DNA from: Margaritifera margaritifera
Taxonomy: Eukaryota > Mollusca > Bivalvia > Unionida > Margaritiferidae
Reading direction: 5' to 3'
DNA length: 64,000 bases
Assembly: GCA_029931535.1 (NCBI GenBank)
Contig: JAQPZY010001500.1
Span: forward strand, 2,715,501 to 2,779,500
Shown here piece after piece: positions 46,142 to 58,127 of this stretch. Both the position numbers and the translations under genes were made by a program. Positions within the stretch are counted from its first letter, which is position 1. Every line of letters starts with the position of its first letter. The notes below the pieces were generated by a model that saw nothing but the letters and a program-made list of their open reading frames with translations, searched no databases and was not told the origin of the DNA.

Positions 46142-46797
46142 CTTTATAAAGATCTGGAACACAATAAGGTATCAGTTTTTCATGGTTTTGTAAAAACAAA
46201 AAAAAACAAAGACATTTTCATGTGTACTTGAATTTATAGAGTTGCTTCTGTCAAAATTTGCATGTTTATAGGTATTTAATTTCTTTAGATTAATCTCTAT
46301 AAATACTTCAAATAGTGTAGAAAAAAAACAAAAATATGCCGACATTAAAGTTGGTTGTTTGAATGGTTTAAACAATACTGGCACCAGTACAACCAAAAAT
46401 CAAACGCCCGTCAAAATCAATCCCTTACACTGTTTTTTTTCTTCATCTCTGTGCTCAACATCAAATCGAGCTAAAACAGCAAACAACACCATGCCATTGA
46501 AGCTCATCTATATACTATCTTTTACTTAAACCACTCTCTATAATGTTGTGCTATCAGTTCATTCCAGTTGTGGCATCAAGAGCAATAAAATTCAAGTCAG
46601 ATCTTCCACAAGACAATGGCCGAGAGATCGGACCCAATTACCTGTGGATTTGATAAAGCTAGATCTGTGCAATTCTGCAATTTCAGGATTTATTTGCATG
46701 ACCATTGTTTGCATGCAGCACGAGACTTGATTGACACAGTGTTTATTTAGTGGTTTTGTCCAAAAATCAGTGACATGTGAAGTTTAGCACAGACTGC

Positions 46798-46800
<3 letters not shown>
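46142..46800. other. Intergenic, nothing recognised
   Basis: This is AT-rich sequence with no identified features. Confidence 0.45.

Positions 46801-46852
<52 letters not shown>
46801..46852. repeat. (TA)n microsatellite
   Basis: This TA run of about 52 bp ends exactly at the inverted-repeat transposon end at 46853. Confidence 0.97.
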
Positions 46853-46856
<4 letters not shown>

Positions 46857-48300
46857 AACTTCTGAAAACCAGACATTCATGAGACTGACCAAAATGTCTG
46901 GTTTTCAGAGGGTTCAGTTATCAGAAGTGCTGAAGGAGGAGAGTCCATTCCAGTGCCTTGTTTAATAAATGCCTATCATGTTATCAAGAAGGTATTAATA
47001 TTGCTGCAATTTTATATTTTTATTTATTGCAAAGATGGCATTCATATGATAAAAAGAAAACAAAAGGTGCACAAAATTAAAGCAGAATTACATATATATC
47101 AGTAGTTTGACGTATTCAGAAAATACATGTACCCATATAATACAGTAAATATAACAACACAAATTATGGAGAAAACACATAGATTAGTACAACTTATTTA
47201 AGAAATACATGTACATGTGTTATCCAGAATTGTCAAGTAACATTCACAGACTGCAAGGCATTCAACACGTCAATGTCTTGAGAAATATTGATCAAGCATT
47301 GTCTGTTTTCACTGACCATGCTGCTGAACTATGGTACTCTCCATCATTGTTTCTAACTTTTGTTTACTCTAGAGATAACAATCATCTTTGGGTTTTATTT
47401 GCTGCCACAACTGATCAATCAAGTGAATTACATCCAGCACTGTGAGAAATCTGCACAACTCGCTAACACAGCTATTACTATCAATTTTGGTGTGCAGTGA
47501 TTTTATCAACTTCCTGCAACAAGCTTTCAAAGAGCGAATAACACCTTGGTCCAGTGGCTGCAGATGCAATGTAGTATTTGGAGGCAAGAAATGTAATCTA
47601 ATATTTTCCATAATTTTATCCAAATGTGTCATCGTTGTCCATGAAGATAATGATTTTGCGATTTTCACATTTCATTTTGTGATCTATGATAAAAATCCTG
47701 TCACAGAATATTTTAAAATCCATCAAAGTTTTTTTGTTATAAATCCCAGGTAACAGGCAAATGGCTTTGCTTAACATATTTCAAGCAGCATATTTTAATC
47801 TTACATTTGCCAAAAACTAATGGTTTCAATTTCTCACAAGTAACACTGCATGCTGACATGACCATAAGTCTTTCCGTTTAACTTTTCACATCTTTTGCAG
47901 ATTTCCTCATTTCATTTGTCAGACAATCCCTGATAGAAAAAAAGTCTCATTGCAGTTGAAAATATTTTCCAGAGGATATTCCAACACTGTGTCAAGGATA
48001 TGATCACTATAATCCTCTACTGTCCTCATGTCTACATTTTCCCCACTTATTGATATGCTTTTTATGGAAAAAGGAGCTCTGAATTTAACCAGCCATCCAT
48101 TTAATGCCTGGAAATCAGGAATGTCCAACTAAGATGCAACTTCAAGTGCCTTCACCTGTGTGATTGGACCCGAAATATAAATTGCCTTGGTTTGTGCTTG
48201 CCGAAACTAGTCATAAACAAGTTCATTTGGTTTTCAAATCTGCACAATGAACTGATCTAAATGGTGCCACATCCATTGTTCACATACTTTGTGATGTACT
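46853..48300 (-). pseudogene. Tigger-like transposon relic with transposase fragments
   Basis: The left end 'agtgaaacttctgaaaacca' followed by 'gaca', with an inverted 'tgtctggttttcaga' 30 bp further in, resembles Tigger-type termini. Minus-strand frames include ALNGWLVKFRAPFSIKSISI and ENVDMRTVEDYSDHI, then LEYPLENIFNCNETFF (48128-47919). Further on is HFLPPNTTLHLQPLDQGVIR followed by SLKACCRKLI (47600-47480), the box holding the last DDE acidic residue and the conserved QPLDQG. Frameshifts and stops break it. No matching right end was found. Confidence 0.75.
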
Positions 48301-50396
48301 CATTTTAGAATTTCAGAAACGGTACATTTTCCATCGTCCATTATAATTTACCATATTAAGTAATTTCATTGGCTAAAAATATTTTCTTACTGCGTTTGCT
48401 TTGAATCACATTCAGTTACTATTGACACTGAGAAAGTTAGACGCATTTTGGTCTGTACCTGACCGTTAGTCGCTTTACAAAAAAGCTAGCACACAACCCA
48501 ATCGTACAATGTGTGATCAATGGAAATTGTGTCAGCCTTGGGTCAAAATACATCACAGAATGTTTGGATGTAATATTTTATGAGAACTTTACAACTACGT
48601 TTTCGAAAGAAGGATTTTAGTTGACTATGTCTCCAATTCAATCTTGTCATATTTTACCCACCAAAAAGGTGGATTTTTTAAAAATAGGATGTGTTTTGAA
48701 ATTTCTTAAGGAAAATACATCATAAAAAACACAAGTGCATTGATATTTTTAAAAGTAGGAATAAAATATTCTCTCTCTCTCCGTATTAATTTCAATTCTC
48801 TGCTTCACAAACACACACACACACTAACACTTAAGTTTCTTATAAAATGATTTAGATTGAAATCATAATGGTATCTGTTCACTTTTTAAGATACCTCTCC
48901 AAAAATGTTGCCAGTAGGCACAATGATTATGTGAAATGTTACTTTAGTTTTTGTAATTTTTTCAAAAACTTGCACCCTTAAATATTTTTGAACGATTTTT
49001 CTTCAGTAGGTAAATTTCGTGGATTATATAAAATCTTGAGGTTAGTTGTGCTTTTGCATGTCAGATATCTTGGCTTTGTCTTTTTTTGGCGCTGCAATGT
49101 GTCATGAAAAACATTTCTAACATTAGATCTACCGTTTTCCGAAAAGAAAAAGGAAAAAAAAAAAAGGAGCACACATTTCTACAGTTGAAGGATTACTAGA
49201 GTATGACCTGTCTTATTCTGCACACTCATTCTAGAGCCAAAACATGCGTGAAGTAAAAATGTAACAATGTATGCCCTATTTTTTCAAGTCAATCGATTTC
49301 AGACGTTCGAGATAATAAGGCATGTTTTTCTTACTGTTCTCCCGTCTATGTTTTATAGTTAGGGAAATGTTGTAACACGGTTTGTTGCCGCAAGGCATGT
49401 GCAGCAAAACATGACATATCTTAGTCATTCTACAAGAAATATAACAATACTTTTTTTAAACTGATGTATGAAAAAAAAATTGCCCATGAACATTTCTATC
49501 ATAGAATTTACCCTTGTCTTCAGAAACTCATAAAAAATAGTAAAACCTTCTCTCTGTTCGAGGCAAACCATAGGTTTTGGAAAAAATTACTGCTTTCATT
49601 TGAAAATATTTCATTGTGTGCACTATGCTCACAGTAGCCAAGAAGCTATTCATGTGGCTAGGTCAATCAGTACTAAACAGCGTGTTTGCAGGGCAGTAAA
49701 CTTTAGCTATACTAGCTTTTAGTATGTAAATGTGTTGAAATGAATGTTTATCTTTATTATTGTGAAAGAATGTTCAAGTGATGCTACTTTCGGTGCACTA
49801 TGCTAGCAGTAGAAGGTCAAAATAGTCCACGAGACAGGATAAATGTCAATAGAAAAGTGGTCTTGTGAACATTATGGTTATCTAATTTCTTTAGCTTAGA
49901 AACGTAGTGTGCATCGATGGCAAAAATGACACTGTACTAAATGATTGGAGTTCTAGTCTTACGTTTCAACATTGTAAACCTTGAATCATTGCCAGTTTTT
50001 GTATGTTTGTGCATGTTGTTGACAACCAAGACTTAAAACCCCTTTACGCCTTCTCTTGTGATAGTACGTTTGTATGTAAGGGTATACTAGTGCGTCTATA
50101 AACACTCCCTACCCGTGCCTACCTGTGTGAGATTGTATAGTATGTTTGTATGTAAGGGTATATTATGTTTGTGTGAGTGTATATTAGTACTATTTCTAGT
50201 CTTGGCCAATTTTGTTTTTACATTTTTTCCGGATTTTTTTCTAGTCTCTGCTAATGGCCGTGACAGTTCAGAAGTTTAGTACTACTTTTAGTCACGTCAA
50301 TTTTAGTGCTATTATGAGTTGGTTCCCTTGATTAAAGCTATTAATAACATCGGTACAATATATGCAAATTTACTGACACCTCCAACATGATCCAAG
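48301..50396. other. Intergenic, nothing recognised
   Basis: No genes were recognised. Minor short repeats of 'gtatagtatgtttgtatgta' type occur around 50061-50175. Confidence 0.45.
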
Positions 50397-50404
50397 GTAT
50401 AGGT

Positions 50405-50516
50405 CAGGGGTGTCAAACAAACGGCCAGCCCGACTCATTTTTTATTATCATTATTTATTATTATTCATTATTATTTATATCAAATCCAGCCCACCAAAAA
50501 GAGTTTGACACCCCTG
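50405..50516. mobile_element. hAT-type MITE with perfect 8-bp target duplication
   Basis: This 112-bp element begins CAGGGGTGTCAAAC and ends GTTTGACACCCCTG. It is bracketed by identical 8-bp copies 'gtataggt' (50397-50404 and 50517-50524). The CAGGGGTGTCAAAC terminus and 8-bp duplication are typical of nonautonomous hAT elements. The core is AT-rich (ATT repeats). Confidence 0.93.
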
Positions 50517-50853
50517 GTATAGGTAATGCCTTATATATAAATCTGCACTATATATATATATAGCCACTAGGCAGCAGGTAACTACACATGGCGTGTTGAT
50601 GGTATAGTGTGGGGTGTTGGATAGTATATGACGGGGTTTTGGTCACTATACACGGTGCTGGTGTTACCCAACCACTCTGCACTGTGTGAGTAGGGAAGTA
50701 ACAGCCCTGTAGCCAGGAGCCTTATCCATGAAGTGATGGAGGAGAAAGTGTTAAAAATAAAGGCAACCGCGGTAGTTTCACCCTGTCGAGAGGGAACATT
50801 AAAGGAAGCGTTGGATTGGATGAATGGAGTGGAGTATCTTCTACATCAGATAG

Positions 50854-51168
50854 ACTTGCACAGATTGGTGTTACCCACCCCTCAGAAGTGTAAGAAGGGA
50901 AGTGGTTGCCCTGCACAGAGCCAAGGGACTTATAAGAAAAGTAATAGCAGAGGAAGTAGTGAAGATTAAGGAAACCTGGGCTAAGAAAAGAATTGTGAAG
51001 GAGAAGCAGAAGAGAGAAAGGGACTTCCAACGCCTGAATGAGTACTGGATCAAGGTCCAGGAAAAGTTCAGAAAATTGGACCATCCAGATTGGATCCCTG
51101 ATCCACCTAAGAAGAAATTCAACCTACTAGTCACCCTGAAGAAATGGTGGTCAGGGAGGAAGAAGTAA
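50854..51168 (+). CDS. Unrecognised basic open frame, possible terminal exon
   Basis: The frame stays open from 50854 to the stop at 51168 without an ATG at the front. It encodes a Lys/Arg-rich, coiled-coil-like segment (VIAEEVVKIKETWAKKRIVK, EKQKRERDFQRLNEYWIKVQ) and ends HPDWIPDPPKKKFNLLVTLK KWWSGRKK. Codon choice looks coding-like, with no low-complexity repeats. A pyrimidine-containing 'cttctacatcag' just upstream could be an acceptor. AATAAA occurs near 51318. A partly duplicated segment ('ggtgttaccca...gtaagaaggg') lies upstream at 50660. It could be the last exon of an unknown gene or a retroelement remnant; I do not recognise a family. Confidence 0.3.
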   Translation, partial: TCTDWCYPPLRSVRREVVALHRAKGLIRKVIAEEVVKIKETWAKKRIVKEKQKRERDFQRLNEYWIKVQEKFRKLDHPDWIPDPPKKKFNLLVTLKKWWSGRKK

Positions 51169-51179
51169 AAGAAAAACAA

Positions 51180-52386
51180 ACAATCCTTTTCAGGGCCATT
51201 TACAAATTAGTTTTTCAAGTTCATTTCTTGGGTCCTGTTTATTTTGGAGTCATGGAAATTGATAGATTCTTTTCACAATCTAATGTAAATTGTTCCCTTA
51301 TATCATTAGGTGTTCTTGAATAAATTTAGACAGTGCAATCATAGGATAATAAATTTCTAGACAAAAACGATTTTTATTCAAATACTTTTTACCATTGTAC
51401 GCCGATGCTAACAAAAAACGAAGGTAATTTACTGGGGTTTTTTCCAATAGGAAGCGTTCTGTTTACAGAGGATTCCACAATGTACTTTTATGTAAACATT
51501 TTATCCCTCCTTCTTTCTTTCCATAGCCATCATACCACCTCAAATCATTCAGGCTGTAAGCTGTCGATATTCAGCCAAAGCTTTGTGTTGGTTACATGAC
51601 ATGTGAAACTGAAGACAGGTGGAAAAGGTGATAAATAAAAGATATTTGATTTTATTCCGTGATCCAGAGTGACATTTTTGTTACCAGAGTGCCATATTTG
51701 AAACCAAATGATAAATTCACAGTAGAGGTGAAACAGACCCATAATGTTACAATGTGACATTTCCCACCAAACAGACCCAGTAAACATACATTGAATTTTT
51801 ACAAGAAAAGATAAAAATTTTGGGTACAAGTCACAGAGTTGAATCATCAATATTATATTCCAAGATATAAAACGAGCTTGATAAATTATTTAATGACAAG
51901 AACAGCAAAAAGAAATGAACCATAGTGTGGATTTTTTTTTTTTTTTTGTACTTTGAATTTTCTCCAGAGACTGGAATTCACATTCCTAACTTTTGTGTGG
52001 ATCATCATGCTTGAAATAAGTGCGTCCAATAACCTTTATTTCATCACTTAAAATTGTAGTGTGATTCAAGGAGGATGTGAAAAGATATTTAGTGGCTCTT
52101 GTACTCTGAGTAGAAACTAAAATTTAATGGATGGATGAATGGTAATGCTGATACTATGTCTCATTTTTCATGAAAAGGAGGGGGACAACAAGATTCATCA
52201 AACTGCAATGGTCAAGTAAAATCACAGACATGAATTTTTTAACTTTAAATATACTTGGCCATAACTTCAACAATTGCAGCCAACTATGGAACTCTATGGA
52301 GGGAGAAGCAAACCATCAGAAATTGTAAAAGCATTCATAAAAAGGGGGGTTACAATACCAGAAAGAAAAATAATATCTAAAGCTAT
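51180..52386. other. Intergenic, nothing recognised
   Basis: This is AT-rich sequence, with a T-run at 51931-51948. Confidence 0.45.
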
Positions 52387-52388
52387 TA

Positions 52389-52634
52389 CTGTAAATACTC
52401 ACGTATAAACCAGGTCCAAATGCAAACAACATAGACTCTGATCTGCCGTTGCAAACTGCATAGACCCAGATCTGCCGTCGCATAATGCTCTGGCAGATCA
52501 GGGTCTATGTTATTTGTTCTACTGATTAGTCCTTACAAACTGCATAGACCCAGATCTGTCTGCACATTATGCGACGGCGGATCTGGGTCTATGCAGTTTG
52601 CAGTTGGTATTAGCTTATACGCGAGTATATACGG
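52389..52634. mobile_element. Double-hairpin MITE, copy E
   Basis: TA-flanked (52387 and 52635), with ends CTGTAAATACTCACGTATAA and, inward from the right, CCGTATATACTCGCGTATAA. The second hairpin (TGCATAGACCCAGATCTG with its complement, 52540-52597) is well kept. The first hairpin region contains an extra 'gcaaactgcatagacccaga' block copied from the other hairpin, so this copy is internally rearranged. Confidence 0.85.
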
Positions 52635-52639
52635 TACTT

Positions 52640-53580
52640 GCGATGAACGAATAAATGTGTAGAAAGTCAGACATCATCATGTAGGACTTGAAGATATATC
52701 TAGAACTGATGTAAGTCAAAAAAGAACAATGATTTTTTAAAGCATATTTATTGACAGTTAGGGCAGAATGTTGATGTACACGACCTTGTCCCTATACTAG
52801 TCTAACAAAATGTATAGCTTTTCTTTCACTCCAGTAATGTATGATAAATATGCAGGATACATTCAACAATAATTGCATTCTTTAACAGCTATCCAAGAAA
52901 ACTGAAGTACATGTATACGCATTTAGTTCATCAAAGCACCTGGCATATAAATTTACATCAAACAATGCTTAGTAACTGAAAGTGTACATATCATGTTAGT
53001 AAAAGTAATAATTAATTAATTTCAAATTTTTACCACTTTTCTACTCCATCTTTTCTTTTGGGCTCTCTACATGGAAACAGATATTGCCAGCAATGCTTGA
53101 CACAATGAATCATGATCTATGCAATTATTATCTGGGTCTATGTAGCCAGATGAGATTGTAATTCATATACTATTAATGTGCTGCAATTCCCATATACATT
53201 TTAGGGTGATGAAAATTCTAGTGACAAAGAAACTCGGACACCTTAGAAGGAAGTCTGATGACAATTTGATGAACAGAGCATTTTAATGAATTATATAATT
53301 TTATCATTTTCAATTAATCCCTAATACTCGACATTGTATGTCAAAAGAAGAAAAAAAAATATCTTGTTTTAGCCTTGGTATTTTTGTATGCTATTACCAT
53401 TATCCTTATCCAATACATTCAAATATGATTGAAGAACCATGTACCTAAAAAAATATATTAAATTTTATTCCAAAGGCAATAAAATTAAAAAATTTGAATA
53501 CGAATGATAACTTTCTTCAGGGGACAAATGTTTCAATCTATTGTAAAAGGTTGCTTATTAACTGTGTACAACTCGCACGT
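52640..53580. other. Intergenic, nothing recognised
   Basis: This is AT-rich sequence with no identified features. Confidence 0.45.
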
Positions 53581-53582
53581 AC

Positions 53583-53822
53583 AACCCAATTAGTGAAGCT
53601 GAATGGTTCAAGGCACTTGCCTTTACAGATCACACACACATCTCACCCCCATCTGTGCGAGTTGGAGCCTCGGCTTGACCAGCGTGGGTATGTGAGAACG
53701 CTTGCCAGTAGCTTCCAGTTGTTCTTCCCAGTTTCTTCCTCCACCAAATACACTGGCCGCCATACATAGCCAATCCTGTGCTGAAAAATGGCGTTAAACC
53801 CCACAAAACAAAACTGAATAAA
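53583..53822 (+). mobile_element. tRNA-derived SINE
   Basis: The head 'tggttcaaggcacttgcctt' with 'gcgagttggagcctcggctt' has the look of a tRNA B-box region. The body 'accagcgtgggtatgtgaga', 'gtttcttcctccaccaaata' and 'cactggccgccatacatagc' leads to an A-rich end 'gttaaaccccacaaaacaaa'. The same body occurs at 29622-29790. Confidence 0.75.
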
Positions 53823-54079
53823 TTAGTGAAACTGCATTCTCTTTAATCAATACTGAAGTCTGACAAAGATAAACTGAAGTTCATACATGGTAAACATTGT
53901 AAACAGGCCATGCCACTATACTCAGTAGGAGACCATGGGTAGTTCATGAAATACAGTCAACATTTCAAATGTGTACACTGTACACACTTCAGGGGGCACA
54001 ATGTACCCGTTTACATTCCTAAATGGACTTGTTGGGTCTGTTTATTTACACTATTTTACCCGTGTTGACCTATAGATCT

Positions 54080-55840
54080 TTTTTAAAAGAATCATTGCTG
54101 CTTACTAATGTACTGGGTCTTTTCCTGGATATAATTTTTTGTTTCTTCATGGTTCACTTATGATACTTACTGAATGGAATTAAATATACATTTTGGCTTA
54201 GAAACTGTGCATTTTTAAAATAAAAAAGTTTATATTTTGAGACTCACACAACATCTTAATTGGACATGTCCTAAACCACAGGATGTAACGCTAAAAACAA
54301 GTGTAACTATTAAAATTCGTATTATATTTGCGTGTAACTGATTTTAATTTATGAAATAAAAATCTTCATCTTACTCTGCTTAACTGCATATGTTGGTATG
54401 AAATTGTTTTTTTTAAAGAAAAGGGTTGTTTTAAATTTTGACAAGAAGCCAGACAAATTATGTACTGTTGTATAAAAAGAAGGACCACATTTTTAAAAAA
54501 AAAAAATTATGCAGGTCTTGAGGGGAGGGGAGAATTTCCAAGCACTACTCCTTGGGATGAGTGACTTACAACAGATAATTGTCCCTGTTGTAACTTTACT
54601 CAACACAGTACACTTATCACTACACTACTTGCACTCTTACTAAATGAAACACTGGCACCCAATGTAAGCTTGATACTACAAGGGTTTTAAACCTATCTTC
54701 ACACTAACATAACATTTTCATGATTTGAAACTATTTAAGCATCTCGTTTGTGTTGAATGCCTGTGTAAAAGAGTAAAGTTGGCTTCCTTTGCGACATGTT
54801 CTGGGCTGAAAACAAGTAGGCAAAATAGGCAAAAGTAATCAATAATTGATATACACTAGATGTTAAGCAACGCTGAGCTTCAGAGCTTATAATTGGTAGA
54901 AAATGCACACAGATCTTCTCAAAGGTGCAAATCTGCATCTACCTGTCCCACAGATGAGTAAGTAGTAAAGTTTTCCTTGGCATAGCCAATTTTTATGTGG
55001 TCAGGAGAGGACGAGTGGTTTTTCCGAGCCCTGCTTATGTCGGGTTGGTGCTCTAATATCTACTTTCAAAGTAATCCGACTATGGACTGCATGTTTAACA
55101 CAATTATTATCAAGGACACACAGAGCATGGGATTCTATGTTGAAAATTGCCCCAACAGTCTGTAGATTTCTATGTATTTAGCAAGGTCGGATAGTAAAAT
55201 TCATCACAAAGGCGAGTTGGGAGTGTCAAAGGTTACTATTAATGATAATGCTCAACAATGTGTTCCCAGTGCAAACTACCAAATAATAAGCAGAGATTTA
55301 TCAAAATATATTTTCATTAACTTTACATATCAAATAGGGAACCGGGGAAGATGAGCTTTACTATTTTCTTTCACATTTACTGAGATCACATGTCACAGAC
55401 AACATCCTGTCACAGTGTAATGCTAGACTGGTCTTTTTATCTTCAACATAAGAAAAGATACAGATATAGAGTGGACTAAAGGGTAACAAGTCAACTTGAC
55501 CAATCCGATTGCCTGAGCACTTGGATCGACTATACAAATATGTTTAGGGTAATCACCCAAATTATCCATACAGCAATTGTATCTCAACTGACTGAAGAGT
55601 TCTGCAATCTCCCAAAATTCCAGTAAGAACTCAACAAATTTAACTCCTGATCAGTTCAATTATGACTCAATTATGTAATTTTCTGTCATCAAGTGGTGCC
55701 TTAAAATTCCCGGTTTTCCCCCCAACTTTGATCAATATCTGCAAAATTAAAGGGTTTTTCCTAGTCAAGAACAAACCTTATTCTTTCTCCTGACTTTATC
55801 CCCCAATTTCTGGCAGAGAGTGGGGAACCCTGAAAATATT
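54080..55840 (-). repeat. Large dispersed repeat, inverted partner of 37.8-43.0 kb
   Basis: The reverse complement of this stretch matches 37822-38800 and then 42780-42995 in the same order. It contains about 500 bp (54520-55020) not found in the other copy. No coding frame was recognised. Confidence 0.72.
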
Positions 55841-56290
55841 GAGCTGTGACCTTAAACTTGAAGATAGGAACCCCTAATGTGGTAAACTGAAACACCTTCT
55901 AGCAATGATGTATCAGTATACTAAGTTACATCCATAAATCTCAAACAGCTTTAAAGTTGCAGTGTGGAAAGGAAAGTGTGATGGAAAACAAAATATCAAG
56001 CATTGGCCTTGACCTTAGAGATGGCATCCCCAATTCTGCATGCAACACACCTTCTTGTGATGATGTAGAAGTATACAAAGTTTCACCCCTTAATCTCAAA
56101 TGACTTTAAAGTTATGAAGTTGAAGGAAATGTACAATATAAAACTTAAAATCTTGTGCTGTGACCTTCACCTTGTAGAACCTTTAAGTTGGTACATGACA
56201 CACCCTATAGTGATAATGTACAGGTATACCGAGTTCCATCCCTTAATCTCGAGCAGCTTTGAAGTTTGAGAGCAGAAGGGAAAATGAGAT
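55841..56290. repeat. Tandem diverged repeat, ~145 bp, 3 copies
   Basis: Copies share 'gctgtgaccttaaacttg', 'aacaccttctagcaatgatg' and 'catccataaatctcaaacag'. The type is common in invertebrate genomes and noncoding. Confidence 0.7.
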
Positions 56291-57900
56291 GGATTGAAGG
56301 AAGCGTGGATAGTACATTTCCTCCTTTTCTTGGAAAAGGTTCAGGACAAAATCAGTTCTTTTCTTAGCCTCCAAATCTGGTATTAGATTTTCCCAAGGTT
56401 ATTTAATATTTGATCCACTGTATTGAAAGTCCAAATCCTAAAAAGTACAAATGGAATGCTTAATTGCAATATCAGTACTGTCAGACTTGACATATAATCT
56501 TTTACTTCCACTCATAATCAGCATACAATAATACTCTTTACATACATACTCTTCTATTTATGCAAAATATGAATGCTATTAAAATCCGATAAAATCATGC
56601 ACAAAATTAGCAATTAAATAATGCATTCTTCCATAATAATGAGTGTTTCAACCAGTTTCAGTCTGACAAGAAACAAGACAAGCTGCAAAGGCAACTTGCA
56701 ATGAAAACTGCAGTTAAAATCAATATTCATGCAACCTTTTTATATACATACACATTCACAATTTATAAAAAAAAAAAAAATTCACAAATCTTTCTTGAAT
56801 GCATCAAGTTACCTTTAAAAAAAGAAAGATTATCCGCTCGGTACTGACCTAATTAAATTAACAAGACAATTTCTTCACTGTAATAGTTCTTACTCGGAAA
56901 TTAGTGTTTTATTCTAAAATAATTATCAAATATATTTTTTTAAAAACTGTTGTGCTTTATGTATCTCTAAAACCATACTTACAGGATTAGTCATGTGAAA
57001 TTGACTAAGGATTAGTCATGTGAAATTGACTAAGCAAACAGGGTTAGTCATATTGCTTGTAATATGATTAAGTGCAGATAATGGTTGTCCATGCACACAT
57101 GACTTACCCTATTTTAAAGGATTATAGATACACAAAACTAACTTTTACAAGTAAAATTTCAATAGTTCTTCCCGAATTGTACAGTAACTTGTTTTACCTT
57201 CTTTGGATGCACACATGCATCCAGAATGTTTTTGCACAAAATGCAACAAATAAATTGAAAGCAGGCATGTACATACATTTTACCTAAGTAAATAATGGAT
57301 TTGAAAAAATGTGTAGTTTTGACTACGATTAAAAGCAATGCCAAGTTGTTACAAATGTACTTTTAATACACTTTTATCAACACATAATACACTTGTTAAG
57401 TATCGTGATCATTCTAGTCTGCATCTTTAACAAACTGCATGACCTCCTTTTATCTGCTGAAAATTCATGGATCACATATATTTAAAAAAAAAATTTTTAA
57501 ATTGTTGCCCAATAATATTATACATAAACAATGCTGTGTTCATATTTCAACAGATCAATATTTTCTTACAAAGAATTGTTACTTGTCAACATAAAAATAC
57601 TACAGACTTGAAAATGGCATGCACAAATCTTGGTATGAGTATGAATGTACCGATGTACAATCAAAATGAATCATTTTTAATAATGCTTTGCAAGTTCAAA
57701 TTAATTAAACGAAAATACTGCAGGAAAAGTAAAGATAACTATACACTTTTCTGGAATACAAGCACTTCACAAAATCCTCATGGTGAAATATTAGTTACTT
57801 ACAAAGCTGTGAAACTATTCCATTTAAATTCAATAGGGGTTGAACATGAGAGAATAGTTTTTCTTTTGAACAAGGGTCCAGCAAAATGACATGAACAGAC
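56291..57900. other. Intergenic downstream of the zinc-finger gene
   Basis: A 25-bp duplication ('ggattagtcatgtgaaattg' plus 'actaa', twice at 56983-57033) is present. A 140-codon open frame at 57467-57889 is AT-rich, has no recognised homology and is judged to be chance. Confidence 0.5.
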
Positions 57901-57906
57901 TTTATT
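57901..57906 (-). promoter_or_regulatory. Polyadenylation signal of the zinc-finger gene
   Basis: AATAAA on the minus strand lies about 220 bases after the stop codon of the zinc-finger gene. Confidence 0.6.
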
Positions 57907-58127
57907 TTGTATTTCATTCATTTTTGGGGGTGGGACAAAAATTTAGCTTTCTGCCTCATTCAGGTACATTTAACTAGAAGAGTCCTTATTCTCTAATATC
58001 AATGAATGAAGTGCAAAACTGTCACCCACAATTTTGAGAGGTCATTAAAGCTGCACATGTATTGAAGGTTCAAAAAAGAACAAATGGATCAATGCAGAAA
58101 TTTTGTTGCAATTGACAATTACATGTT

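Noticed and set aside
57467..57889. A 140-codon plus-strand frame starting with ATG
   Set aside because: AT-rich composition, no recognised motif, antisense to the zinc-finger gene's 3' end, and no splice or poly(A) context.
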